A stretch of 47,468 nt of DNA from JAUYIW01 sp043818555 (GCA_043818555.1 JBDRFP010000006.1:1-47468), one strand, 5' to 3'; positions 15,380 to 22,730 are shown, numbered from the stretch's first letter. Notes: generated from the sequence alone by a model not told the origin. Made by a program: numbers and translations.

Positions 15380-15412
15380 AGGAGGGCGCCCCTACGGGGA
15401 GCCGACTAATTC
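15380..15412 (+). promoter_or_regulatory. Structured 5' leader of the RRM gene
   Basis: The leader contains an AGGAGG run followed at once by a hairpin, GGCGCCCC TAC GGGGAGCC, then single-stranded sequence up to the ATG. The AGGAGG lies ~45 nt from the start, so it is not acting as a normal ribosome site. A cold-responsive or autoregulatory element is plausible but unproven. Confidence 0.45.
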
Positions 15413-15429
15413 ATGTTTCTACAAGTGTT

Positions 15430-15693
15430 ATGTCAAACAAGCTCTACGTGGGCGGCATTCCGTTCGAAAGTTCGGAAGACGACCTGCGAGAACTGTTCAG
15501 CCAGCACGGCGAGGTGGTATCGGCAAGAATCATTACCGATAAATTCACCGGCCGCAGCCGAGGATTTGGCTTCGTAGAGATGGCCACCGAGGAGGGTGCA
15601 GCAGCGGCCATCGATGCTCTGAACGGGACGGACATGGGCGGACGCACCATTACGGTGTCAGAAGCTCGTCCAATGAAGGAACGCGAAGACTAA
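15430..15693 (+). CDS. RRM-type RNA-binding protein
   Basis: 87 residues, one RNA recognition motif: RNP2 at KLYVGGIP (~res 4-11) and RNP1 at RGFGFVEM (~res 44-51), with conserved aromatic/aliphatic RNA-stacking positions. A short tail with acidic and basic residues follows (EARPMKERED), without the glycine-rich extension of many cyanobacterial Rbp proteins. Single-RRM proteins of this kind are RNA chaperones, often cold-induced. It has its own promoter, a structured leader and a downstream hairpin (AAAAGC...GCTTTT, ~15709-15744). Divergent from the membrane operon. Confidence 0.93.
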   Translation: MSNKLYVGGIPFESSEDDLRELFSQHGEVVSARIITDKFTGRSRGFGFVEMATEEGAAAAIDALNGTDMGGRTITVSEARPMKERED

Positions 15694-15764
15694 ATCGCCT
15701 GACTTCTCAAAAAAGCGCCAGGCCTTTGGGGTCGGGTGCTTTTGGTTTAACCCACATTGAATCC

Positions 15765-15845
15765 CTCGTCTCCGGGAGACGAGACTATTCTGAATTTGGA
15801 TCAAGCTAATCTTAGCGTAATTTAACATCACGTCTCCCGGAGACG
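15765..15845. repeat. Pair of CGTCTCCGGGAGACG palindromes
   Basis: A perfect 19-bp palindrome CTCGTCTCCGGGAGACGAG (15765-15783) is repeated in close form at 15831-15845 and followed by a third half-site (GGAGACGAG). The copies are ~66 bp apart between the RRM and pyrC genes. No coding frame; possible protein-binding sites or recombination remnant. Confidence 0.55.
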
Positions 15846-15870
15846 AGAGGAGACGAGAAATAATATATTT

Positions 15871-15901
15871 AAAACCCCCCCCCACAGGAGTGGGGGGGGG
15901 G
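15871..15901 (-). terminator. Poly-C/poly-G stem terminator of pyrDC
   Basis: C9 ACAGGAGT G10 inverted repeat. On the minus strand it is followed by TTTTAAATAT. A near-homopolymeric G/C stem is unusual and a likely site of slippage. Confidence 0.65.
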
Positions 15902-15918
15902 ACGTTGGTCGATCCAGG

Positions 15919-16953
15919 CTATTCCTGAACCTTCCATGGGATCTCCTGGCCGTGCCAGAACGGCACAATGCCTTCGTACTCGTCCGGGACAATCCACGGC
16001 TCGCGCACGAGCGTAATGGTGTCCTTATTAGGTCGGAAACCGTAGAAACCGGCGCCAAAGGCACTCACAAAGTCTTCGAGCCTGTCGATGTGATCGGAGG
16101 TTTCGAAGATCGTTGCCAGTAACGAAATCGCTACCGGAGCGGTGAAACAGCCGCTTGCGACCTTATCCGTGTTCTCCTTGGCCGCGCGCCAATGCGGAGC
16201 CGAGTCGCTCCCGAAGAAGAAGCTCGGGTTGCCGCTGAACGCAGCCTGCCGAATCGCAGCGCGATCTTCTCGCGTTTTGGCCGTGGGCATGCACCTGTTG
16301 TGCGGGTCCACATTGTCCTCTTCGGTGATGAACAGGTGGTGCGCCGTGATGGTGGCAGCCACGTTGTTCGGCATGCTGGCGATCAGCTCCACCGCTTCCT
16401 TGCAGGACACGTGTTCCAGCACGATCCTGAGCCGCGGGAACATCTCGTGGATCTTGATGAGCGTAGTCAGGAACAGCCGTTCTCGATCCCGCGGGTGCAC
16501 AGTCGGGTCGGCCAGTTCACCGTGGAACGAGCACACCAGCCCACATCGTTGAGCAACGTTGTAGACCGCCAGCAAGTTATCACTGAAAAAGTCGCACACG
16601 CCGCCCTTGGATCCGGTTGTGACCGAATCCTCGCCAGGAGTGTCCGGATAGAACTTCAAGGCAGTCACACCACGTTCGTGGGCACGCTTGACAGTAGGCC
16701 AAGTCATTCCTTGCGTGGCCTTGATTGTCATCAGGAACGGCCACTTCTCGTCATCTACCTCTTCCTTCCTCACTATGCACAGCTCTGAAACATACAGCGT
16801 CGCATCATGCCAATTCAGAATCGGCGGCGTAGTATTCGGCATCACCAGCAAGCGTCCGAAGTGCCAGGAGTGCGGTAGCGCGACCGGCATCCGCTCGTCG
16901 CGGCGAAGGTGAACATGGAAGTCGTCAGGTCGTCGAATCGTGAGCGTGTTCAT
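15919..16953 (-). CDS. pyrC: Dihydroorotase (E. coli PyrC type)
   Basis: 344 residues, close to the ~348 of E. coli PyrC. Interconverts carbamoyl-aspartate and dihydroorotate in UMP synthesis. Zinc-site residues: H13/H15 (RRPDDFHVHLRR), the carboxylated Lys in ALKFYPDT, His in FHGE and TITAHHL, and Asp in FFGSDSAPH. The start is ATG 16953 (MNTLTIRRPDD), overlapping the pyrD stop by ATGA. An upstream extension to 17076 would only read pyrD out of frame. GC-rich codons. No other pyr genes are in the window. Confidence 0.95.
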   Translation of the reverse strand: MNTLTIRRPDDFHVHLRRDERMPVALPHSWHFGRLLVMPNTTPPILNWHDATLYVSELCIVRKEEVDDEKWPFLMTIKATQGMTWPTVKRAHERGVTALKFYPDTPGEDSVTTGSKGGVCDFFSDNLLAVYNVAQRCGLVCSFHGELADPTVHPRDRERLFLTTLIKIHEMFPRLRIVLEHVSCKEAVELIASMPNNVAATITAHHLFITEEDNVDPHNRCMPTAKTREDRAAIRQAAFSGNPSFFFGSDSAPHWRAAKENTDKVASGCFTAPVAISLLATIFETSDHIDRLEDFVSAFGAGFYGFRPNKDTITLVREPWIVPDEYEGIVPFWHGQEIPWKVQE

Positions 16954-17924
16954 TTCTGTCTCTCCATTCCCATCTTGTTGATGGCTTTGATGGTTGGCTG
17001 GACCTTGTGGGGTCCAAGCATGGCGATTGAACCAAGCGCGATCGCGCTTACAGCCGAGTGGTTCATGAGCAAGCACCCGTCCTGTGGGCTCAAAACTCCT
17101 CCACCGGCAATGATTTGCGCGTCGATGTCGTTGCTACGAAGATCGATCGCCTGACGCAGAACCAGCGGCAATAACGGCCTTCCAGAAAGACCTCCAGCTT
17201 GTGGAATCCCACGCTTCTGTAGCGGCGACTGCTCGTCCGGGCCAAACAACCCATACCAGTCGATTTTGTCCGGCATGGTCCGCCACGGAATTGTGTTGGA
17301 CGTCTGGATTGCGTCGCACGCAGAATGCTCGGCCACCTTCTTAGCGGCCTCGGTCGGCCACATGACGTTGATCTTCACCACGATTGGAATACCGAGCTCT
17401 TGCACGATCTCCAAAATGGGGATGGCGTCACCCACGAATTCCATAGGATCGTGACCTGTGTTCGGGCAGGTAAGGTTGATCTTAAGGCCAACCGGCGCCC
17501 TGAACTCGGGCAATCGTGCCCTCAGAATCCTGACCATCTCCTTGTACTCCCTCAGCCTCTCATGCTCTCCGCTGGCAACAGACATGAACGACAGGAAGAA
17601 CGGCTCTGTACGAGCCTGCCACCTGCCGTCGTCGAGCAGGAACTCCAGTCCAGGACCACTCAGCCCCACGGCATTGAGTGCGATCTTCTGCTTGCGATCC
17701 ATCCAAATGCACCGTGGGAACAGTTCCTTGGGGCAAATCCCGTCCTTCTTGAGCGGCATGTTGCCGTCACGAGCTTCGAGCGTTGTGGTCTTGGCTGTGA
17801 AAGTCATGCCCCTAAATGTGAGCAATGGCCCCATCACCTTGTGAAACCAGTATCCTTCTCCAAAGAACCCCTGCACACCAGAGGCTCCCTGAACGTGTCC
17901 AAAGTCGATTCCTCTGAGAATCAT
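16950..17924 (-). CDS. pyrD: Dihydroorotate dehydrogenase
   Basis: 324 residues, FMN-dependent TIM barrel oxidising dihydroorotate to orotate. The active-site loop reads KINLTCPNTGHD; the catalytic base position is Cys, as in class 1 (soluble) enzymes, not the Ser of class 2. VVKINVMWP supplies the FMN/substrate Lys, and IIAGGGVLSPQDG with IALGSIAM forms the phosphate-binding end. There is no N-terminal membrane helix. ATG 17924 follows a GGAGACAGC ribosome site and a TTGACA promoter. It is translationally coupled to pyrC (ATGA). The electron acceptor is not evident; no pyrK neighbour is present. Confidence 0.9.
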   Translation of the reverse strand: MILRGIDFGHVQGASGVQGFFGEGYWFHKVMGPLLTFRGMTFTAKTTTLEARDGNMPLKKDGICPKELFPRCIWMDRKQKIALNAVGLSGPGLEFLLDDGRWQARTEPFFLSFMSVASGEHERLREYKEMVRILRARLPEFRAPVGLKINLTCPNTGHDPMEFVGDAIPILEIVQELGIPIVVKINVMWPTEAAKKVAEHSACDAIQTSNTIPWRTMPDKIDWYGLFGPDEQSPLQKRGIPQAGGLSGRPLLPLVLRQAIDLRSNDIDAQIIAGGGVLSPQDGCLLMNHSAVSAIALGSIAMLGPHKVQPTIKAINKMGMERQK

Positions 17925-17954
17925 GCTGTCTCCTTGTGAATGAACGTTGGCTGT

Positions 17955-17983
17955 AGGTTACTTGGACGAGCTGATCCTGTCAA
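17955..17983 (-). promoter_or_regulatory. pyrDC promoter
   Basis: TTGACA (17983-17978), 17 bp, TAACCT (17960-17955). Its -35 abuts the -35 of the divergent methyltransferase gene, forming the 12-bp palindrome TGTCAATTGACA. Confidence 0.75.
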
Positions 17984-18012
17984 TTGACAAAAACATCAAT
18001 TTACACTATTAT
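17984..18012 (+). promoter_or_regulatory. Leaderless promoter of the SpoU methyltransferase gene
   Basis: TTGACA (17984-17989), 17 bp, TATTAT (18007-18012). The expected start, 6-7 nt on, coincides with the ATG at 18019. Confidence 0.75.
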
Positions 18013-18018
18013 CGCTCT

Positions 18019-18693
18019 ATGTTAACTAATGCAGAGACAAAACTTATTCGATCGTTAGCGACCAAAAAGGGCCGTGAGAATAGCGGCTTTTGTTTGGTTG
18101 AAGGTGAGAAGAATATTAAGGCTGCGCAGGATCACCTCGAGTTTCAGTTCACGCGTGAAGACACGCCTAGTTTTGACGAACTAGTGACCACTGAGACGCC
18201 CCAGAACGCCGCAGGAGTAGCCAAAGTGCCTGAGTGGACACTTGATGACGTTGAGTTAATGAAAACGATTGTGGTGCTTGATGGCATACAGGATCCTGGC
18301 AATGTTGGGAATATTTTGAGGCTATGCCTTGGCTTTGACGCAGGGCTCATTTTAGTCGAGTCTGCCGATCCTACCAGCTCGAAAGTAATCCGCGCATCAG
18401 CGGGCGCAATGTTTAACGTGCCGTGGGTTAAAGTAGGCCGTGACAATGCGACCATCCTTATCGACGAGCTCGATCGGCCAATCTACCGACTGGAAAATGT
18501 TAATGGATCAAAGGCAATCGATTCCATAACATTAAAAAAAGTAAAAATCATTATTGCAGGATCTGAGGGATCAGGAATTAAGTTAGATGTTAAAGCGCCT
18601 TCAGTTAGAATTAGCCACAGTAAAAAACTTGAATCGTTAAATGTAGCTGCAGCGTTGGCAATTGTGCTCAATGCGTGTTATCAAGCAGAATGA
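18019..18693 (+). CDS. TrmH/SpoU-family RNA 2'-O-methyltransferase
   Basis: 224 residues. SPOUT (trefoil-knot) enzyme methylating ribose in rRNA or tRNA with S-adenosylmethionine. An N-terminal substrate-binding region (KLIRSLATKKGRENSGFCLVEGEKNI) is followed by motif 1 VVLDGIQDPGNVGNILRLCLGF, SSKVIRASAGAMFNVPW, motif 2 IIIAGSEGSGI, and motif 3-like ISHSKKLESLNVAAALAIVL with the catalytic Asn region. The target nucleotide cannot be told from sequence. Start at 18019 is chosen over 17947 because the promoter lies between them and because MLTNAETKLIRSL fits the family. No Shine-Dalgarno; probably leaderless. Confidence 0.9.
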   Translation: MLTNAETKLIRSLATKKGRENSGFCLVEGEKNIKAAQDHLEFQFTREDTPSFDELVTTETPQNAAGVAKVPEWTLDDVELMKTIVVLDGIQDPGNVGNILRLCLGFDAGLILVESADPTSSKVIRASAGAMFNVPWVKVGRDNATILIDELDRPIYRLENVNGSKAIDSITLKKVKIIIAGSEGSGIKLDVKAPSVRISHSKKLESLNVAAALAIVLNACYQAE

Positions 18694-18699
18694 TCATGA

Positions 18700-18705
18700 T
18701 ATAAT
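18700..18705 (+). promoter_or_regulatory. Extended -10 of the DUF5671 gene
   Basis: TGATATAAT ends at 18705, without a good -35. It leaves a leader of about 20 nt before ATG 18733. Confidence 0.45.
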
Positions 18706-18732
18706 AGCGGCATAAACTAAAAATTTTAGCCT

Positions 18733-19680
18733 ATGTCGAAATCAACTTTAAAAAGCACGCCAAAGGACGTGTTTTCTTATTTATTAGCAATAATAACACT
18801 TTACATTGGGGCAATCAGTCTGCTAACGATTATTTTCCAAACTACAAACATAATGCTCCCTGACCCGCTTGAGTTTTATTACAGCGGAGCGCTTAGCCTG
18901 CTTAGAAGCGCAATGGCGGCGTTAATTGTTGGTTGGCCCGTATTTATTTTGATCTCCTGGATGATCGGAAAAGATATTTCGGCAAATCCTTTAAAAATCG
19001 AGATCCGCGTTCGTAAATGGCTCTTGTATTTCACTCTTTTTGTAGCATCAATAACGATTATTATTGACCTTATTACACTGATCAACAGCTTCCTGAGTGG
19101 CGAGCTAACCACCCGATTTGTGATTAAAGTATTTGCTGTATTGCTAGTGGCAACAGCTGTCTTTGGATATTATCTTTGGAGTTTGCGACGCGACTTGAGC
19201 GAAAAAACAAATGTTCCAAAACTTTGCGCCTGGGTATCGTCCATTTTAATGATTGGTAGTATTGTGGCAGGATTTTACTTTGTTGGAAGTCCGGCGCATC
19301 AGAGAAATGTTAGGTTTGACGAAGAAAGAATCAACGATTTACAAATGGTTGTAAACGAAGCTGTATATATTTGGTCAGAAAAAAATCAACTCCCTGCAAC
19401 TCTAAGCGAAATGACTGATCCAATTTCAGGGTTCGCCGCTTCCTCCGATCCTGAAACCGGTGAGCCGTATGTTTACACAGTGCTTAGCGATCTTCAATTT
19501 GAAGTTTGCGCAACATTTGCAACTGAAAGCGTTGGCACTCAAGGAGTTGTTTGGGTAGAAACAATACCACGCAAGGTAGGATCCCCATTGTCCATGTTCC
19601 AGGACATCGACTGGCAGCATGGCATTGGAACAACATGTTTCATTCGCACAATCGATCCTGACTTGTACGACATTAACTAA
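18733..19680 (+). CDS. DUF5671-type multi-pass membrane protein
   Basis: 315 residues. The first ~155 residues match the DUF5671 pattern common in Patescibacteria: four hydrophobic helices with PDPLEFYYSGALSLLRSAMAALIVGWPVFILISW, the ANPLKIEIRVRKWLLYFTLFVASITIIIDLI segment, and FGYYLWSLRRDL. A fifth helix (SSILMIGSIVAGFYFVG) precedes a ~110-residue soluble tail with NDLQMVVNEAVYIWSEKNQLPATLSEM, a pattern seen in pilin-like and pseudopilin-derived domains. Function unknown; a sensor or scaffold at the membrane is inference. Convergent with the DUF6629 gene across a repeat-bearing terminator. Confidence 0.85.
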   Translation: MSKSTLKSTPKDVFSYLLAIITLYIGAISLLTIIFQTTNIMLPDPLEFYYSGALSLLRSAMAALIVGWPVFILISWMIGKDISANPLKIEIRVRKWLLYFTLFVASITIIIDLITLINSFLSGELTTRFVIKVFAVLLVATAVFGYYLWSLRRDLSEKTNVPKLCAWVSSILMIGSIVAGFYFVGSPAHQRNVRFDEERINDLQMVVNEAVYIWSEKNQLPATLSEMTDPISGFAASSDPETGEPYVYTVLSDLQFEVCATFATESVGTQGVVWVETIPRKVGSPLSMFQDIDWQHGIGTTCFIRTIDPDLYDIN

Positions 19681-19730
19681 GCGGCGAATTCTTAAATGCA
19701 GCGCCAGCGCCGGCAATTGTCCTGTACAAT

Positions 19731-19836
19731 AAAAAAAATATCGCCCATTGTCATCGCGAGCGTAGCGAAACGATCTAGCGAGTAGATTGTTTTGTAGCAA
19801 GGCTCCTCGCAATGACAGTGAGCGATTTTTTTATTT
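19731..19836. terminator. Bidirectional terminator enclosing a palindromic repeat
   Basis: Outer arms with A-tract/T-tract (AATATCGC ... GCGATTTTTT) surround a CATTGTCATCGCGAG...CTCGCAATGACAGTG element (19746-19821) with internal GATCT/AGATT hairpin. It lies between the convergent genes at 18733 and 19831. Same plan as 8262-8369. Confidence 0.65.
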
Positions 19837-20451
19837 CGACCGCGCTTTGGTAAACCTGTAAATCAAAATGCTTAGAACTGCCGCAAAGAAACACCAGACA
19901 GATACGAATGTCTGGCTGAAGATGAACCAGCTTACAATAGCGCTGATCAAAATCGCCATGCCAAACCACTGGATATATTTATCTGATGACATTAATGTGC
20001 CGGCTGTTACGACAAGCATGTAAGAAAGCCCGGCTGCAAGCGGATACGGTTTTGCAATTGCGTAATTTATGCTGTGATTAACAATGTTGATAGAGAACGG
20101 CTCTGTTATGAGAACGATCAGGAAATACAGAGAAACCAGCGCGCCAAAGGCTGTAATCAATTTTAGAATTTGTCTGTTTCGTTTGCGTTTTTCAAGCGAG
20201 CGCACAACGGCAGGGACTAGCGTGGGCCAGACAACCAAAGCGATTAGTAAAAAAATATAGCCATAGAACAGACTTGCATCGCTTGGATGAGGTGAAAGCC
20301 ATTGAAGGCCCTCAGCGATTTGCTGTATGCCAAACAAAAATGAAACAAGCGCTAACACGCGCAGTTTCTTACTAGCTCTTTTTAGTGTTGCTCCGCTTGC
20401 ACCAACAAGCGCGCATCCCAGAAGAAAACTACCCGGAGCAGAAAAGCACAT
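19831..20451 (-). CDS. DUF6629-type membrane protein
   Basis: 206 residues. The opening MCFSAPGSFLLGCALVGASGATLKR and FGIQQIAEGLQWLS match the MCFSAxASF...FGIQQxxEGxxW pattern of the DUF6629 family. About seven hydrophobic helices. Function unknown. Start at 20451 is set by this signature; the 31-codon upstream extension would overlap the prs promoter. An extended -10 (TGGTATAGT) ends 6 nt before the ATG, so the mRNA is probably leaderless. Confidence 0.8.
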   Translation of the reverse strand: MCFSAPGSFLLGCALVGASGATLKRASKKLRVLALVSFLFGIQQIAEGLQWLSPHPSDASLFYGYIFLLIALVVWPTLVPAVVRSLEKRKRNRQILKLITAFGALVSLYFLIVLITEPFSINIVNHSINYAIAKPYPLAAGLSYMLVVTAGTLMSSDKYIQWFGMAILISAIVSWFIFSQTFVSVWCFFAAVLSILIYRFTKARSK

Positions 20452-20527
20452 GCAAACACTATACCACAGCCAGGGGCGTATATCTGAATGACTCCGTCGT
20501 GAATACCCCATATTGTGCATAACTATT

Positions 20528-20556
20528 TTGACCATCCGCGACACTAAGGATAAACT
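20528..20556 (+). promoter_or_regulatory. prs promoter
   Basis: TTGACC (20528-20533), 17 bp, TAAACT (20551-20556), with a GGAGG ribosome site at ~20574-20578. Confidence 0.75.
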
Positions 20557-20584
20557 AAGCCCGCATCAAACTCCGGAGGCGAAT

Positions 20585-21649
20585 ATGTCAGCTCCTTTCA
20601 ATCGCAATGGTGGGCTCACCCTTCTCCCTATGCCAGGCTTTGAACCACTGGCCGAACAGGTGAAGACGGAAGTGGAACTCAGGGGCAGAAGAGACGATGA
20701 AAAAGAAACGCCAGTCGATATTGTAACCCCTAAGTTTGGACTGCGCGCAAGCGGAGAACCTTTCCTACGGCTTGGTAAGAGCCATGTTGGAGAGCATGAC
20801 TGTGTTGTGCTCACTAGCGGCCCTGGCACGTATGAGATGCTTGGGCAACTATATTTCTTGCTTAGCTATCTGGCAGGCAGACGTGCGGAGCGGATCTCGG
20901 TGGTAAGCGGATATTTTCCGCTTTCGAGGTCTGACAAAGACGAGGGCTCTACTGAATTCGCGCTTCCGCCACTCATTGTCAGGCTTATGATGAGTGCCGC
21001 AGATGGGAAGCTCGACCGCGTAATCGCAGTTGACCTGCATGCTCCACAGGTGGTTATGTCCGGCCGTCAAGGCATGATTACCGAAGTCTCGCTTGTGCGA
21101 CGCATCGTTTTGAAAGCTATGACGGACGCTCTTGGGCTTGGATACAAAATCGTACTGGGCCGACCCGACGAAGGTGGGAAGAAGCGATACAAAAACCCGC
21201 TCAGCCGGATTTGTGGAGAGCTTAACATCAACCCGCCAATGGTGAACGGAGATAAAGAACGCGATGACAGTCGCAACTCGCGTGTAGCTGGCGTCTTTGG
21301 CGACGTTGACAAGGTTGAAGGTTCTGTGGTCATTGTGATCGACGATGAAGTTTCCACCGGCGGAACCATTGAGCACTTTGCGCAAAGCCTGAAGCGTGAC
21401 TACGGAGCCGCACAGGTTTGGTGCGTTGCCACACATGGAGTACTGTGCGATGTGGCGCCCTCGCGATTCATGAATCCGCTCTGTGCAGTGAACCGCATGT
21501 ATGTAACCGACACCATACCTGCGCATAACCGCCCCGCGCTTGATCCACTCATCAGCTCAGGAATACTACATGAAGTTCCATGGGCAAAAGATCTGGCCTG
21601 GATTGTCTATCGCCACCACTGGGGCATGGACATTCGCACTCTGAGGTAA
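20585..21649 (+). CDS. prs: Ribose-phosphate pyrophosphokinase (PRPP synthetase)
   Basis: 354 residues, longer than the usual ~310-320. Makes PRPP from ribose 5-phosphate and ATP, the donor needed for nucleotide synthesis. Motifs: VVSGYFPLSRSDKDEG (ATP/flexible loop, PYxPYSRQD-like), VIAVDLHAPQV (divalent metal site), VIVIDDEVSTGGTIEH (PRPP-binding loop). The insert KKRYKNPLSRICGELNINPPM and the tail (YRHHWGMDIRTLR) are not in the common form. ATG 20585 has GGAGG seven bases upstream. Monocistronic with its own promoter and terminator. It fits functionally with pyrDC 2.6 kb away, since PRPP joins orotate in the next step. Confidence 0.88.
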   Translation: MSAPFNRNGGLTLLPMPGFEPLAEQVKTEVELRGRRDDEKETPVDIVTPKFGLRASGEPFLRLGKSHVGEHDCVVLTSGPGTYEMLGQLYFLLSYLAGRRAERISVVSGYFPLSRSDKDEGSTEFALPPLIVRLMMSAADGKLDRVIAVDLHAPQVVMSGRQGMITEVSLVRRIVLKAMTDALGLGYKIVLGRPDEGGKKRYKNPLSRICGELNINPPMVNGDKERDDSRNSRVAGVFGDVDKVEGSVVIVIDDEVSTGGTIEHFAQSLKRDYGAAQVWCVATHGVLCDVAPSRFMNPLCAVNRMYVTDTIPAHNRPALDPLISSGILHEVPWAKDLAWIVYRHHWGMDIRTLR

Positions 21650-21670
21650 CGCTATACCTCAAAACTAAGA

Positions 21671-21700
21671 CCGCCCGGCATTTCCGGGCGGTTTATTATT
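21671..21700. terminator. Terminator of prs, also used from the other side
   Basis: CCGCCCGG CATTT CCGGGCGG hairpin (21671-21691) with T/A-rich flanks on both sides. It ends both prs and the short minus-strand unit at 21696-21817. Confidence 0.8.
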
Positions 21701-21817
21701 CAGGCTTGAATTCTTTAAACTTTGATTTCATCATGCCAATAACGTAACAGCTTAGTTCCTGCACGATCGGATCAAAATTATTGTACCGTAATCTTTTACA
21801 ATTTTAATTGCTCCCAT
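21696..21817 (-). pseudogene. Short frameshifted ORF with a strong promoter
   Basis: From ATG 21817 one frame reads MGAIKIVKDYGTIIL... and stops after 21 codons. The adjacent frame continues as FDPIVQELSCYVIGMMKSKF... to a stop at 21696. Joined by one frameshift in the ACAATAATTTTGATC stretch this gives a coherent ~40-residue peptide. The promoter is excellent (TTGACT, 17 bp, TATAAA, 8 nt before the ATG), and the prs terminator closes the unit. It may be a decayed small gene, a sequencing error, or a small RNA. No family recognised. Confidence 0.35.
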
Positions 21818-21825
21818 CAGCCAAT

Positions 21826-21854
21826 TTTATAGCACTAAATAACCTCTAAGTCAA
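21826..21854 (-). promoter_or_regulatory. Promoter of the short unit at 21696-21817
   Basis: TTGACT (21854-21849), 17 bp, TATAAA (21831-21826) on the minus strand, nearly leaderless. Confidence 0.65.
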
Positions 21855-21889
21855 TATATCACAAATTCCTGGTTGCGGTTGATCTTAAA

Positions 21890-22192
21890 TCAAAAACTCA
21901 ACAACTTTTCGATTCGGTGGTTTGCGAGCGCGTAAATAACTTCGCGGTTTTTGTGCTTTACTGCAATAAGCTTTGCTTCCCGAAGCGGCCGAAGTTGATG
22001 CGAAATTTTGGAAAGTGACGAGTCCAGAATTTCGGCAAGCTGTGAAACGCTCAGCCCTTCCGGGTGCTTCTTAAGTAGCGCAATCACCTTAAACCGGATC
22101 GGTCCGCAGACGGTTCGAAGCAGCCTCATATTGCGCATTACTTTCGCGCTTTTAACAAAAGCGCGAAGCTCCTTGGTTGGAATCTCCTTCAT
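21890..22192 (-). CDS. ArsR-family winged-helix transcriptional regulator
   Basis: 100 residues. Winged helix: LLRTVCGPIRFKVIALLKKHPEGLSVSQLAEILDSSLSKISHQLRPLREAKLIAVKHKNREVIYAL contains the HTH (SVSQLAEILDSSLSKISHQLRPL) and the wing. It resembles ArsR/SmtB-type repressors. The alpha3 metal motif ELCVCDL is absent and the only Cys (C29) is isolated, so metal sensing is not indicated. The neighbour YbjQ starts 15 bp upstream on the same strand; the target is unknown. Confidence 0.85.
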   Translation of the reverse strand: MKEIPTKELRAFVKSAKVMRNMRLLRTVCGPIRFKVIALLKKHPEGLSVSQLAEILDSSLSKISHQLRPLREAKLIAVKHKNREVIYALANHRIEKLLSF

Positions 22193-22206
22193 AAAAATAT
22201 GGTTAG

Positions 22207-22521
22207 TTACTTAAATTTTACTGCCGTGCCGTAAACGAGTAGCTCGGCAGCGCCGGTCATAACTTGTGAAGTTGTGAATCGCAAACCAACGACCGCGTCA
22301 GCACCCATCGACTCTGCCTGCTCGATCAATCGGTGCAAAGCCTGCTCGCGAGCTTCATTCATAGCCTCAACATATTCTTTAATCTCACCGCCGACGATCG
22401 TCCTTAGCCCTGCAATAATATCCTTCCCAACGTGTTTAGCGCGAATTGTATTTCCCTTTGCAATCCCAAGAATCTCTTTAATCTCGCGTCCTGGAACCGT
22501 CTCTGTTGTTGTTAACATCAT
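22207..22521 (-). CDS. YbjQ/UPF0145 family protein
   Basis: 104 residues covering the whole family: TTTETVPGREIKEILGIAKGNTIRAKHVGKDIIAGLR, the GGEIKEYVEAMNEAREQALHRL helix, and ADAVVGLRFTTSQVMTGAAELLVYGTAVK. These proteins assemble into rings; their role is not established (heavy-metal or envelope stress links have been suggested). The N-terminus overlaps the end of the upstream membrane gene by 44 bp, indicating tight co-transcription. Confidence 0.93.
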   Translation of the reverse strand: MMLTTTETVPGREIKEILGIAKGNTIRAKHVGKDIIAGLRTIVGGEIKEYVEAMNEAREQALHRLIEQAESMGADAVVGLRFTTSQVMTGAAELLVYGTAVKFK

Positions 22522-22729
22522 ATGTTTTTTCTGATTTTTTATCTTTAATTCGTTCGATTATTAGAGCGGCTAAAATTATCGCAATACCGGCTACAAACCC
22601 GGTTATACCGATTCGAATTACCAACGGCACTTCAGAATCGCTAAGCAGCAAGGTCAAAAACTCATACAGGCCATAAACGCAAAGCGCCACCGCACTTGCG
22701 CCAAGGATCCAAAAGCCAATTGATTTCAT
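22478..22729 (-). CDS. Small two-helix membrane protein
   Basis: 83 residues with helices at ~5-28 (FWILGASAVALCVYGLYEFLTLLL) and ~40-60 (IGITGFVAGIAIILAALIIERI), then a charged tail ending NNNRDGSRTRD that overlaps the YbjQ start. No family recognised. The next gene upstream (22731) ends one base away, so it belongs to the same transcript. Confidence 0.65.
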   Translation of the reverse strand: MKSIGFWILGASAVALCVYGLYEFLTLLLSDSEVPLVIRIGITGFVAGIAIILAALIIERIKDKKSEKTYDVNNNRDGSRTRD

Positions 22730-22730
22730 A

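Noticed and set aside
16954..17076. N-terminal extension of PyrC
   Set aside because: These codons read pyrD out of frame. The conserved TIRRPDDFHVH start and the ATGA overlap fix the start at 16953.
17947..18018. N-terminal extension of the SpoU methyltransferase
   Set aside because: The extension overlaps the consensus promoter TTGACA-17-TATTAT and has no family similarity.
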